Source: an archaeon CG10_big_fil_rev_8_21_14_0_10_43_11 | Lineage (GTDB): Archaea > Nanobdellota > Nanobdellia > PEZQ01 | Direction: 5' to 3' | Length of the DNA: 64,000 nucleotides | Assembly (NCBI GenBank): GCA_002763265.1 | Contig: PEZQ01000002.1 | Location: 1 to 64,000 of the forward strand | Shown: positions 1-15,000 of the stretch, in pieces | How positions within the stretch are numbered: position 1 is the first letter of the stretch | Layout of the letters: every line of letters begins with the position of its first letter | Notes under the pieces: model-generated | Told to the model about the DNA's origin: nothing | The model's input: the letters and a program-made list of their open reading frames with translations, nothing else | Databases searched by the model: none | Position numbers and translations under genes: made by a program

Positions 1-3000
1 CACAGCCAATTGTTTCATTTGCAGACTGACAGCCGCTTGCATCACATTCCGCGCTTTGACCAACATCAAAGTAGAAGCAGGAAGCGTTATAGTATGAACC
101 TTCATCGCTTACCGTGACGTTGCCTGCTTTTCCGCACGCAACTGAATTTGTAAACTGCCAGCCACCATCAATGGTGTCATTCATTTCACAGGATACGCCA
201 TAATAGCAGAGGAATGTATTATCGTTGTACTGGTATCCCTGGTCACAGGTTGTGCAGGTGGTATCGTCAACCTGCGTTGCGTCATCGAGCGTGAGGTCAG
301 TGTACACGCTCACGCCCGTGCCGTCGCAAGGGTCGCTTCCTGAGCCGAGGTGATAGCACGTGTTTCCAACCTGACAGTTTGCGCCTGCGTTATCAATGTA
401 GCCGCCAGCATCACAGGTTTGGAGTGCCGTGCTTGTTGGCGCGGTGTATGCGCCATTTGCGCATGATTCGCCATAGTAACATGAGCAGTCAGCGCCAGAT
501 GTACACGTTGTGTCTGGCGCGCTTGGTTTTCGAATCGTACCTGATGCAGCACAATTGTCAAGGTCGTTAAAGCAACTGCTTGAACCATATGTGCCGTCAC
601 AGTACGTGCACGTGTCAGGATTAATATTATCATTGTTTTGCGCAGATTCAGTGATGCGCGCTGCAATGTCACCTGCACCTCCGCTGTCATCTCCGCAACA
701 GTTGTTGCTTGAAAAGAGCGCGTCCCATGTGTAAGTACATGCATCACAATAGTTTTCTGCACTATCAGGGTCAAACGCGCTTGTGTTTGTAAACGTGTTA
801 TTGAAAATGTTTGTGTACGCTGGGTCAAGGGACTGGCACGCAAAGTAGTTGCCACTTCCACCACACAACGCACTTATGTTTACCACAGCGCTTCCGCCAG
901 CACTTCCTGCAGCGTGAGTTGCTGTTGCGTTCACTGATGTCTGCAGACTGGAGCCATCATACAAAAAGCAGGTTACGTTTACGTCACGTGTGTCAGTTGT
1001 GCAGTAGTTTCCGGTGAATGAAACATTTACACCTGAACTGGTGCTTGCCGTGCTGTTGAGCGCAATCGAGAGGGAGGCAATGTCATCAACAATCGGACCA
1101 TTTGCAGTTGTGTAGTTTTGGAGTGCGCCAACAAGCGTGGTCGCGTTCACCTCAGGCGTGAGCGATGTGCTTGTGCTTGATTTTGTGCCAAAGTTTGTGG
1201 TGTCAAAATACACATAGTATGTTTGCGTGCTGTTTGCGCTTTGGCTTCCGCTCCACACAAATTCAAGCATAAGAGAGCCATCAGACCAGCCAGACTCATG
1301 GTTAACTGCGCTTCCTGCAGCACTGATGACACGAATTGAATCCTGGTCAATTGTGTCCGTGACTTGTGCGTTTTCAAGCATTTTTGTGAGGTTAATTGTT
1401 GCCTGTACTGTGTTGCTGCTTGTTGCGCTTGTGTGCGAGAGCGTGACTGGCACGCGGTAATGCCATGTTGTGTTCCACCAGTCAGCAAGCGTGTTTGAAC
1501 CGTCGTGGATGCGTATCCAGTCAATATCCGTTGTGTGACTAACTGATTCATTTATGGTTATCTCAGCTTGGTCAATTGAAAGACTGCTTGCAAGCGTTGT
1601 TTGCCACACATTCCATGACGTGTTTTGTGGAGGGTAGAGCGTTGTCTGCGTGACGCCAGCGCTGTTTTTGAGGACAATTGACTGAATGCTTCCCTGCGTG
1701 TTCTTGTAGCGGAGAGCAAAATAAGGATATGTTGTTGAGCTTATGTCTTCAATACCCTCATAGCTGGTGACTGCGGTTTGTCCGCTTGTCACATTGAGCG
1801 TGACATATTCATCGGTTTGCACGAGATTTCCTAAGCTTGTTGTCCAGTCAGTAATAACAGCAAAGCTCTCACCCCACCCCTTGGCAAACGTGTCAGCGTT
1901 TGAGACGAGCTTGTCTGAAACAAAATAATAATCATGTGAGAGTGAACACGCAAGCCCGTTTTTTGTGACACTGAGAGTTGCACCGTCAATGCCTGCGCTT
2001 GAGTCGTGGCTACTGTCATCAATCCATAGGTTTGCTGTTGCGTTCTCATTGCTGGTGGTGTTAAACACAGCAGAGTAGGTGTATGTGTCTGTTGCCGTGC
2101 CGTTTGTCGGTGAAACTGCTGCGTACGTGCTTAGAACTCCGTCTGCAGGTGTACACAGGCAAGAGCCGCTGCGCTCGTAGCCTGAACTGAAATTAAGCGA
2201 CTGGCAGTACGCAACGCATTGCGTTACTGAAACCTGACATCCATTTGTTGGGTGGCATACTTCTCCTTCTGCAAGCGTACATGTGGTAATCTGACAGCCT
2301 GCAGTAGTACAGTCATCGCTTCGGTCGCTTGTTGCATGATAATAACAGGTGCTTCCTGCAGTGCTTCCCGGGTCAGCGCATGCTGCACTTGACCAGTCAA
2401 AGCCATCATTGTCTTCTGCACACACATTTGATGCAGAATAATAACAGTTGTTTGCCGTGTCGTCAAGACAATATCCTGCTCCGGCTCTGCTTGTTCCTGT
2501 TGTGTTTGAGAGACTTGTGTAATCACAGTTTTGCGTGTCAGTGAGTGTGTTGCATCCGCTTGCATCGCACACACTTGTAGTGTTATAGTAACACGTGAGC
2601 GTGGCGTCTGAGAGGCTTAATTCCCCTGCCTGATAACACGCGGCGTTTGCTGTTCCACTCCAGCCTGATGCACCGCAGTCAGTTGCAAAGTAACATAAGT
2701 CATTTGTATCGGAATACTCGTAGCCCGCACTGTCCTCAGCACACGTAGTGCAGGTGAGGTCTGCGTTTCCGTCGACTTGAATGGTTGTGTCCCCGCTTCC
2801 TTGCAAGCATGACCCGCTTGCATCGCAGGTTTGTGCAAAGTAACAGGTTTGTCCGTCTGCTTGTGATTCTACGCATGCTGATGAACAACAGTTATCATTA
2901 CAGTATGAGGTAGCGCATTGGTAGCCTTCATTGTTTTGACATGCTTCACCAAGGTCAAGACGGCACTTGTTGCCATCTACACCGTTTACACAGCTTCGCG

Positions 3001-6000
3001 CAGAATCAACATCAGAGCACTGATAGTTTGAGGTGCACGTTTCAGTTGGGGTGTCAACTGTTCCGTTAACCACGCAAAATCCAACTGTCGGGTAGGTAGT
3101 ATTTGCCCAGCTAAAGCCTGGAACAATGTCAGTTGCAAGTCCACCAAGCCCGTAGTATTGGCGATTTTGTGATGATGGCTCAACACTCCAAATGCCGGTA
3201 CCATTGCTTTGCACAGCAATAATAAGTGAGGTTGGCGTTGCATCAGTCTCATTTGTAAACACGCCAACAACGTCATCAGTTGCGTTTCTGACTGTCCACG
3301 TGTTTGATGCAAGACAGCAACTAATGCCTGCTTGTAAGTCAAACGAAGTCGTGTCGCTTGGCACTTCAAAATAATACCTGCCTGATTGGAAAATTTCGCT
3401 TGCAAGCGTGCTGTTTGAAACGCACACATTGTTGGTGGTGGTGGCGCCATCCATTTCAATAAAGGACACGTTTGCGATATAGTAGAGGCGCACGTCTGCA
3501 GAATCTGGCGTGAACACTGCTTTCCACACGCCTGCTGTTTCTGAGTCAGGAATGGTTAGTGAGTGCGTGTTTGAGGCGCTTACTGAATTTGAAGCAGTCG
3601 CATCTCCATCATCAGCAAAGCACCCTGTTGAAAGTGACGGATTGCAGGCAGTGTCGGTGTATGAGGTGTACTCTTCTGTTGAGAGCTCGGTTCCATTTGG
3701 TTTGTAGAGCGTGACCGTGAGGTTGTCTGAGCCTGCGTAATTGTTTGCGTCTTTTGCAAAGACACGCATTTCAAAGCCATTTCCTGCGGTGTTGTCAAGA
3801 TAGACATGGCGGGCTGCGCTTCTTAGGCTTGGAAGCGCGTAGCAGTCGGTACCGCTTCCGTCACGGTCGTAGCATGCTTTGAGCGCGAGGGTATCCCAGT
3901 TTGAGCTGTCATCGCTGCATGCTTGCAGTTCACTGCCATCACAGCTTGACTGGCATGTTCCTTCAACACACAGGTTAGAACAACAGTCAGCACCGGTGAG
4001 ACATGACGCGCCCGTGTCATCAAACACGCCTGACGCGCTATACGTAGTGTTAATGTTATTATATGTTGTTGAGCGCACACTGCATTCAACATAGTAGCCA
4101 GGACACATGTTCTGACGATTGTTTGTGATACTCACATCATCTACGGTCCCGCTCAGGGATTGGTCGCTTGTCCAGTCTGTGGCGCCAAGCACCAGTGCCT
4201 TATCTGTTTCGTTATATATGGTACAGTTGTAATCAATATTATCTGCCAAGCAACTTGCTGAATGCGCAAAAGCGTAGTCAACATCAACAATCACATCATC
4301 AGTTCCGCTTCCAGACGCATTTGTTGCAGTCGCGCTGCTCTCAATAAAGTGGTCAATGCACACCGTGCCCGTGTTGTGGTCAGTGCAGCGGTCATTGTAT
4401 GAGGCATCATTTTCAAAGTCGTAGCGCGGGTCAAGTTGGGTGTTGTAGGGTCCTGTGCTCTCATCACTAAGAGTAATACAGAAGGTAGAAGGGTCTGCTG
4501 CGCATGCTTCATTATTAAGATTGTATGAATCACCGTCATCAAGCACGCTTGGCAGGAGTTGTGACGCGCTAAACGTTGCTCCTGAGGAGAGGTAGGTTGG
4601 ACTTCCATCAGTAGGCCCATAGAGCTGGAATGTTCCGCCATCACTGCTTGTTTGCAAAAGGTCAAGGTCACCATTGTTTGTTATTGAACCGCAGAAGCAA
4701 ATTTGGTTTGTGCTCGCATTTACATACACCGTGCTCGTGGCGTACGCGTTTACGCCTGCAACTTTCCATTGTGAGGCTGAACTGCAGTCTGGTGTGAATG
4801 ATTGAGAGAGCACGGTCTCGTCATAGGCAATGCGCGCGTAGTCAGGGTCAAGTGCGTCGCAATACATCGTGTTTGAAACGCCTTCTGACAATACGCTTGA
4901 GAGTGAAGTAATAACGCACGTCTTGTTCTCGCCAACCGTGTCTTCAAATGCGCAGGATTCTGTTGCGCTCTGATCAATTGGCGTGGCGTCATCAACGGCG
5001 CATACTACTTGCGCTGCTCGTGAAAGACCGCTTTCATAGGTAATGTTGAATACTGGCTCGATTTGTGTGGTGTTTCCTTCAACATCAACTATCACAAACG
5101 TGCTTGTGGTAATGTCATCAACAAGCGGGTTGTCCGTGTACGCAAGATTCTGAAGCGCGCCGGGAACCGTGATGAATGCGGGATTTGCTCCGGCAAGTGA
5201 GTAGCGCACGTAATCCCAGATAACCTCAGCAGTAGGGTCAGCGCTTCCCGCACCGTCAAGACCAAAGTAAATGGTTTGTGCAGAAGACGCCGCGTTGAGT
5301 GTGTCATTTATGCGCAGCACGCCATCAATGTACACGTTAACGGTTGTTCCAAGAGCAGTCATGCGATACGTATGGAACGCGTCAGTTGTATTGAAATAGT
5401 AATTGAGTGAGGTATCATCATAAAAACTGATGTGGTCTTCAAATAATTGCAAGTAGAAGCTTTGCGCGTCATCGCGAATAATGAGAATAACCGCTTCATC
5501 ATCCCCGCTTGTTTGCTGTATTTTGAGTCGTGCTTCAAGTGTGGTTCCAACACCGTTGTCGCCTGAGATGCTTCGCGTGTAATAGATGCGGTCGCTTGCG
5601 CTCGCGTCAGTAGTGTTGAGTTTGCTATCAACAATGGCTTCGCTTTGCGTGCCGCTCTTAGACCAACCATCGCTTGTTGGAAGCACGTTTGCTTCGTATT
5701 CAACGTCCCACACGGTTGCTGGGGCGTATGAAATGTTTGGCTGGTCGCGCGTGCTAAAGTACACATAGAAGGTTTTGTTTGCGTTCGCGTTGTGTGAGCC
5801 CGTCCATTCCCAACTCACGGTTGCAAGAGGGTTTTGTCGCGGGGTTGCGATTGCCATAACGCCATTGCTCAGTGTTGTGTCATCAATAATTGTTGCACTT
5901 GCAAACGTGCCGTCACCATTGCCTGCATAGTACTTGATGTCACCGCTTGTCCATCCCATAGTAACAAGGTCAAGATGTCCATCACGATCAAAGTCGTACG

Positions 6001-9000
6001 TGTCACAGCCCGTGTGCTCGCTTACGGTGAAGAGCGTAGTTGATGAGCTAAAGTCTCCCGCACCATCGCCATAGTTAAAAATAATATTTCCCGTACCCCC
6101 GTTATTGCAGATGTAATCAATATCGCCATCCTCATCAAAGTCGCCGGTTGCAGAGCAGTACGCGTCACCAGAGCAGCCATCACTTACTGCAACCGCGCCG
6201 CCAAACGTGCCATCACCATTTCCGTAAACGATTTGTGCGTTACTCGCACCAGTTGACGCATGCACGATAATATCGAGATTGCCGTCTCCATCAAAGTCTG
6301 CAGCGTCTGCTGAGCGCGTTCCCGCCGTTGTTACGGTGCTTCTTGCAAAGGTTCGATCACCGTTGTTGAGGTAGAGATAGTCAGTACTCGCGTCAGCATT
6401 ATTATAGAAAAAGTCCATTAAACCATCATTGTTAAAGTCTCCTGCAACAATGTCCCCGTTATCAGTAAGTCCTGACAAGTCGTCAATGAGCACTTGGACA
6501 AACGTTCCTGCGCTTGTTTGCACAAACAAGTAAATGTCATCTGGAGTGCCTTCTTCTGGTGCGATAATATCAAAAAGCCCGTCGCCGGTGAAATCAGCAA
6601 TGGCAACCCCGTTAACTTCATTAGTGAAGTCAATAATTTGGGTGAGTGTGCTAAACACTGCTGAAGCGCTGAAGTTAGCATAGTGTATTTGTCCTGCAGT
6701 TCTTCCGCCAACTGTTATGAATTCCTGGCCTACGGCAAGGTCGTGTTTTGTTGCGACAAAACCTGTTTCTGGGTCGTATACGCGCACAGAGTAGGGGTCA
6801 ACCTGTTTGTGCGAAAGGTTTGCCTGTGCAAGGTAGCGATTGAAATTGATGCGCGCATTTATGACCGGGTCTGTTGAGGATGTGGTTGTCGTGACATGAA
6901 CAGGAATACGGTAGGGGTATGAGGTGTTTTGCCATGATGCAAGGTAACGCGTCTCATTTGATTGCGGCTTGCCTGTTTGGTCAGCAGTCCAGTACGTGTA
7001 GCTTGTGTTTCCTGAAAGGAAGGTTTCAGTTCCTACCTCATGCGAAACGCGCTGATTATTTGAGTCAGTATCAAAGATGGCAAGCGTGACGTTGTCAAAG
7101 TAATTAGTACTTGTAGGCTCATCAAGTTTGACGCCAAACTGGCCGGTTCCTGCGCTCACGGGTTCCTGGAAGATGAGTTCGCCATCAGCGTAGAAGGTAA
7201 GGAACGTGCCATTTTCAATAACTTTCCAGTTATTTCCAAACGCCGCAGTATACGAGCCTCCCCCAACAAGCTGGTACGTTGTTGCTGATAATCGTCTGAT
7301 ATAGCGACCATTTGAAATGATGCCAGTGCTTGTCACATCATTTTCTACAAACACTTCGTACGTGTAGTTAACGTGCGTGCCAAAGTCTTTGAACGTGAGG
7401 TCGTCGTCCTGCGAGTTGCCCGTGCCTGAGAGTTGTCCATTTGACACAGCCCATGTTGCGCTTCCTGCAGTCACGCTCCATGTTGGGGTGTTTGTGTAGT
7501 CTCCGTCGCTAAAGTCATCATAATAATAACTGCTAAATGCGCCGGCATCAGCTTGCGGGGCGGTTGTTTTGAGAATTGCTGAAAGGTTGAACGTGTCGCT
7601 TGGCTCACCATGCGCTGTGAAACCATTAGTGTACAGGTCTGTTATTTCTGTTGCTGAGAGTGTTCGATTATATATAGCAAGGTTGTCGATTCTGCCATCA
7701 AAACCGCGTATTCCACCTGCATTGTTGCCAAGGTTAAATGCATTTGCAGAATCACTGGTTCTTGTTCCCGTAGTAGAACTCGATTGCGTTAAAGATTCAC
7801 TGACTCCATCAATATAAATAGCAGGACTATTAGAGACAGAATCACTATCATATACTAATGTAATATGAGACCATTGGTCAAGAGGAACTGCATAAGCAGT
7901 TGTGTACCATGCATTTGTCCCTCCGCTAAATGCCTGATTGAACTGTATTCTTGCATTTGAACCTGAAACAACAACATGCGCTAAGTGCTGACTCTTATCC
8001 CATAACCGTCCTAAACTCCCTCCTCCCGCAGATTCAGGATAAATCCACGCGCTTATAGTTCCTCCCGCGTCAAAGACATCAGCGATGCTAGAAACAGCAG
8101 ATACCGCTATATTATTAGAAGCACCATCAAACTTCAGCGCGCTTCCGTTATACCCCCCAACCCATGACGCGCCGGTAATGGTTCCATCATTTCCATTTCC
8201 CGAGAGGTCGTGGAGCACGCTGCCTTGTGCTTCATCAAACGTGTACGCAGCAGCAAGGTTGGGGTCAGCAACAACCGCGCCGCTCACGAGTGTGGCTTCT
8301 GCAGGCACGCAGTAACATGTGCTGCTTGAAACATAGCCCGTGCCATACCCTTCAGCACGGCATGCTGCTTCGCACGCGCTTGCATCCACAAAGCAGCCAT
8401 CTGTTTCGCCTGACGGCGGCACGCCATGACATGTTTCGCCAAAACCAAGCGAACAGGATTGTACTTGGCATCCGCTTGCTGAGCAATCATCAGCGCGCGA
8501 ACCAGTTGAGTGATAATAACAGGTAGTGCCTGAAACCGTGCCAATATCCGGACAGTTTCCCGTGCTTCCGGTAAGACCCCAGCCTGTTCCACTTGCACAA
8601 CTGTCACCGCTTGCAGCATAACACGAATCAGTATCATCATCAAGACAGTAGTCCGCGCTTCCGGTGTGAGAAGAGTATTCACAATTGCTCCACGCGCCAA
8701 TATCAGTAATAGTGCTGTCAGGGGATGCGCACGCACTACAACAATACGTAGTGTCGCTACCAACCCCGCCAAGCGTGACTTCATCGCACACCGCGCTTGC
8801 AGCGCCAGTTATGCAGTCTTCTTCGCACAAGCCTTCAGCATCCTGCCCGCTTGAACAACCAGACTGGGAGCGCCATGTTGTGTCTGAACTGTCACAAAAA
8901 AGCGCTGAGCCAGAACAATCGTTATTTGGGCAGTATTGTGTGTCATCTGATTGACATTCGTCCCATTTTGTTGAGTAACATGCCCATGCAGCATCTCCTG

Positions 9001-12000
9001 TGCGCGTGTTGTCTGTTGCGGTACATCCATTTGCATCTGCGCAATCAGTTGCTGCATCACAGCATGCGCCGCCTGTTGGACTATTTGAAAGGCCGTTTGT
9101 AGTGTAGTTCTGGTTTTCAAAGTAGTATTCGCTTGCGTCATCACCACAGCAGGTTGTTGTTGCAACATCGCCAAGCCCAAGATTCCATGACACGCCGCTG
9201 TCGTTTCCACCGGTTGTTTTATCGCCAGCACTGCACGCGTTACAGTAGCCTTCAGCATCATCAGGGTCAAAGGTAACAATTGAGGAAGGTTTTGTAATGC
9301 CGCTTGGCGTGTATGAAAAGTTCGTGGTCAAAAGCACTGCGTCAACGTATTGCGTGTTTCCGCCACACGCGCTCGCGCTTGTTATAGTAATGCCATACGC
9401 GCCAGAAGACAGGTTCCAATAGCCCGCATCTGACCACGCGAGGGTTGAGGATGATGAAGAATAATTCGCGTAATGGGTGATGCTATTAACTGTTACTGCA
9501 TAGTCTCCTGCACTGTTTCCTGAATTACACTGGGTTGCGTATATCCAGACTTTATAGGTTTCCCGGTGCGGCGTTGTTGCAGTAACCACAATCTGGCTTC
9601 CCCCGCTAAATAAGCGCTTGAATCCTGCGCTGGTGCTCCCATCTGCAACAGGGTTTCCGCCAGTTGAACCGTTTTCAGCTTCAAGCCACGTGTTTGCGGT
9701 ATTAATAGTGTAAAATGAGGGGTCGTAGGCAAAGCATTCAACTAAATCATTTTCACCATTACAGGGGAGTGTGCCGCTTGAAAATGTGACGCTGTAGGGC
9801 GAGGCGGTGTCTGTTTGCGTAACATATCCTGAACTGCCCGGTGCACGACATGAGAACGTGACTGCGCGGTCGTCACCCGTACAGTACGTGAGCGAGCTTG
9901 TTGTTGCGTCAAAATCGGTTCCACCAGTGTTTGCGGTGCTCACGGTAAAATCATTAACTGCATCAACCACAATTGTATCAGCATACGAATAGTTTTGAGC
10001 AGTCTTTGCGTAGCGCACAAAATCTGTTTGCGCGTACAGTGCATTGACTTCTTCAGCAGTGAGAGCTCTATTATACAAGTATACTTCATCAATAATACCA
10101 TCAAAGCGTTCAGATGAGCCAGCATAATTTGCGCCAATAACAAACGCAGCACTTGTTGAACCAAGGGTTCCCGCGTCATTGTCAGCTAACGCACCGTTCT
10201 TGTAGAGCCGAATTGTTGAGCCGTCAAAAGTCATAGCCCAGTGCGCCCACGTTGTCGCACTCACAGACGTGATTGACGAGTAACTCGTGCCTGCGTTGTA
10301 CACGGCAGCATACATTACTCCGTTTACGTGGCGCAAGAAGAAACCATTGTACGGTCCTGATGAGAACTTGCTTGCAAGAGTAGCAAGCGTGCCGTCAGTC
10401 ACGTCCGGATACGCCCATGCCGAGAGGGTAAACGCAGATGGCGTGGTGGTTATGCCGGTTGAAATATAATCAGAACTGCCGTCAAACGTGAACGCGCTTC
10501 CAATTTTTCCGTAGCGAACCCAGTCCGCGCTTGTGATGGTGCCGTTATTGTCCATGCCTGATTGGTCGTAGGCGCTGGTTGAATCATTTGCTTCAAAATC
10601 CCAATATCCTAAAAGCGCGGGATCAAAGCTTGCGTATGGCGCATCAGGTTTTGCGCCGCTATCAATGGTATCAAAGTACACGTAATGTGTGGTATTGGTA
10701 TCCGCGCTGTGCGTGGCGTTCCACAACCATGAGGCTTTTCTGCCCGCATACTCTGCACGGACTTCATCTGGCGTGAGTGCGTAATTATAGATTTTGACTT
10801 CGTCAAGCCATCCTTTTGTTGAGTATGCTCCTGTGTCGTACCCCCCAATGCTCAAATCACCAGTTGTTGATGATGGCGTGCCGCTCACACTCCATTCATT
10901 GTCCAAATCTCCATTCACATACAATCGTAGCGTGCTTGCCCCGTCATGAGTTGCAACAAGATGGTACCATTCCCCGTTTGAAAGCCCTGTTGAACCAAGT
11001 TTACTTTGAACGCTTGGGTCCCACACACGAATAGTCGCGGCACCCCCACTTCCTGAACAATGATAGAGCTCAAACTGACCTGCTTTTCTTACAAGCGCAG
11101 TACACACATAACTATCAGGCTTAAACCATGCTTCAATAGTAAAGCCAGTGCTGACATCTACATCAATTGCTGCGTTATCCCCAACAACCACGACATCTGA
11201 TGAGTCTGCAGTATTTCCCTCATTTGTTCCTGCAAAGTAAAGCGCGTTGCCGTGGATTCCCTCATCCCATGTTGCAGTGTAAATCGTGCCAGTCAAGCCA
11301 TTGCCTGAACCATCCGCAGTTGTGGCCCCAACACCTTCACTGAAGCGATACTGCGCAACTGGGCCTGTTTCGTTGAATTGCACAACTGACGCGAGTTCTT
11401 CTCCCGTCTCATTAATCACGCGCACGCTGTTTGGGTCAAATGAGCTGACCGCGTTCATGGTTGACAAGTACGCGTCAAAATTGATGCGCGTGTGCACCGG
11501 GGTAGCGTTTCGACCGCTTGAACCTGCTTGCAATTCTACGGGCACACGGTAGTGCCATTCTGACGGGCTGATGCGCAGATTGTCAACGCGCGTGAGCGAT
11601 GAAATGCTTCTAAACCCAATGTACCCACTATCGCGCGTTCCGGTTGCTTCACACTGCAACTCGCCATCAACATAGAAGCGCGCGGTTGGACCGTTTACTA
11701 CTGCTTTAATGTGATACCATGTGTTGAGAGTTGGGGTGAACGTCGGCGTAGCGGTAGAGCCACTGCAGTAAACATCCCCATTATCAACACGGATATTAAA
11801 CACGCCCTCAGCGTCACCAAATGAACTATCAAGCTGGTTGAAGTAGAAACCTAATTCTTTATTGGTGTACGCAGAGGATACAATATTGATGTCTGCTTCA
11901 ACAGTGATGTTTTCAAAGGTTTTGCCTGAGTAATAAATATACTCATTTGTGTCTGATGAATCTGGTGATTCAAGCACGCCGCTTGACGCGCTCCACGTGC

Positions 12001-15000
12001 CTGCAGTCACGCTCCATCCTGACAGGTCATAGTCAAAACCGTCAAAGAAATTATTCCATTCTGAAAGCTCATAGTGTCCGTCATGCACCATGACCCAATC
12101 AATTGCAAGGCTTTGGGATGCATCATTGTAATCAGCAATATCAATGCCTGTGAGCAGGTGTGATGTGCCGCTTAGACTTGCGGCGTCAAGAATATTTACG
12201 GTGCGCGTTTCCCAATCTCCTGTTCCTGCAGCGTTATAGGTATTATAATACCACGTGGTTCCAATCTTGAACGCACCGCCAATCGTATGGCCTGATGGTG
12301 CTTTAAAGCGAATGGTGAAGTTTGGATACTCAGTTACATTTACGCTGATACCTTCTTGACGCAAATAGACCGTGTTTGATGCTTGCACACCAGTAATATT
12401 TGCAACACCGCCGCTTACCGTAACTGCTGAATCATTATTGTACGCAGTCCACTCACGCGCATCTGAGAAGCTTTCAGCCCAGCCACGCGTGACATGGTCG
12501 CTATTTGCGCCGGCTTCATCAGAAACAGCATATACTGAGTGGTCAAGACCGCACATAAGTGCATTGCTTTCAAGCTGCACAGATACGGTGTTTGGTGAAC
12601 TAACACTTGGGGATAAATAATTATTTTGTTCAAAGAGCTGGCGAACTTCAGCCGCGGAAAGGGCGCGGTTCCAAAATTTAACATCATCAATGAGACCGTC
12701 AAAATATTCTGAACCAAGAGGATATCTGCCAATATAGTGTGTGTCTGCGCCAAAGGCAATGGTTCCAGAATCACTGTTTGCACCAATAAGCGCATTATCA
12801 ACATACAGGCTTTTTCCCGAGCCATTGTACACGGCAGTTATTAAATGCCATTGCCCATCAACAAAGTCGTCCGCATCAATAGAAACATCAAGCTCATTGT
12901 AAGAAGCTCCGGCATTCAAACCAAATGAAAGAATCGTGCCTGAATTCTGGAATGCAAGCAACCAGTCAAGAGCTGCATTTTGTTGTCGAACAATCTCATA
13001 GTACACGTTTGATGTTATGTCATCAGGTTTAATCCATGCTGAAATCGTCATTGCCGAAAACGCACTTAAGTCAAGCGCAGGAATGTTCACATAAGACGTG
13101 CTTCCATCAAAGCTCAGCGCATTTCCCGCGTACCCGCTTGCCCACGTTGCACTGAAAATAGTTCCATCATTTCCATTTCCTGATGCGTCCTCTGCAACAC
13201 CGCCAACACCTTCATCAAGAGCCCAATATCCTACAAGCCCTTCATCAAGGGCAGCCACGTCCGTTGTAAGACTGGTTTTAAGCGATGCGTTTGCACTTGA
13301 TTTCACGCTTGCAGAAAGAACAATCGTATCTTTTGGCTCAACTGCTTCGTACGTGCCGCGCGTTGACTCGTAAATTTTCTGGATTTCTGCAGGCGCCATA
13401 TACCGGTTAATGATGCGCACGTCATCAATCACTTCGTCAATAGCATAGTTTCCCGTTGAGTAGCCAAGAAGCGTTAAATCCTCAGTGGTTGGCTGTTTAA
13501 TCGTGAAGCTGCCGTCAATGCCGTTATTATACGTGCCGTTGATGTAGACTTCCATGCGCGAACTGTTTTTTGTCACAACAAAGAAATACCACGTGTCAGC
13601 ATCGAAAATGTTATCGCGCGACATGGCGTGTGCTGTGTCAGAATCATCATAGAGTCCCGTCCAGTACCCATACGTCCAGTCAACACCGTACGAACCCCCA
13701 TCATACCCGTCCCTGCCGTGTTCAACACGATGCGGAACTGAGCCGGCAAGCTGGTGAATCGTGTCCTGCCAAGGATAGCTTTCCTGATTAACCCCCTGTT
13801 TCCACCAGAACGCAATTGTGATTTCATTGCCGGAAAATGCTTCAGAAATACTATCATCATTTGGAATCGTGATTTTTCCCGGCTTTGAGTACGCGCCAAG
13901 CCCATGTTTTCCAGCAGTATATGTTGCACTGCCCGTTCCATGATTTGCGTAAACAGAACTGTCGTGGAAGTATGAAGAATCATTGCCGTCTTCAAACGTC
14001 AGGTATACAACCGTGTCATTGGTTGAAACAACCGCGCTTGCTGAAAATGCGCCCTGCGCACCCGTACAAAAACATACATCATTATCCAAATATCCTGTTC
14101 CTGCACCTGCTTGCGCACAATCATTCTCGCACGCAGCAAGACCGCTTGCACAACCCTGGGTTTGGTCACAATACTGACCAAATTCAAGCGCACAGCTTGC
14201 AATGCCTGAACAACCACTTGTGGTGCAGTCATTGCTTCGGTCAAGCGAGCCTCCCCCATCATAATAACACGTTCCACTCACCACCGTGCCCGGGTCATAA
14301 CATGTCGCGCTTGATGTAGCTTGCAATCCTCCGCTGGTGCACGGGTCAGACGCGAGGTAATAGCACGTGTTTGCAGAATCGTCAAGACAGTCCACACCAG
14401 AGCCATCAGTGTAACCCCCATAATCACATGAGCGTGAAAGTGCGGCACTTGACGGAGCAGTATACCCACTTGACGCGCAAGCTTCTGCATAATAACAATA
14501 ACAACCAGTACCCTCAGTACAGGCGCTATCCGTGTTTTGCGTGAGCAACTGACCATTTAAGTCGCAGCCCTGATTTTCATAACAGCTTGATGTGCCCGCA
14601 CTGCCCGCATTGCAGTAATGGCACACGTCAGGGCTTCCAGATGTGTCAACACCATAGTTATTATCACTGGTCGTGTCGTCACCACAACATTGTTGGTTTG
14701 CAACATTTGTCAACACACTATCCCACGTGTACCCACTACACCCACTCGCGGTTGATTCACAGCGCGCTTGGGTCGTGTCACGGTCATAACTTGTGCCAGC
14801 AGCTCCGCTTCCCGAACAACCAACTCCTTCCCAGATAGTGCTGCTTGCCGTACAACACGTTGACGTGCCCGCACTGCATGAGGTTGTTTCGGGTGTTGGG
14901 CAATTGCTTGGCGAATAACAACTTGTTCCTGTCCAGCAATAGCCTGAAGAGCCGCCACCGCTCGTGCACGAGAGATAATCAACCGGGTACGCGCTCGCGG

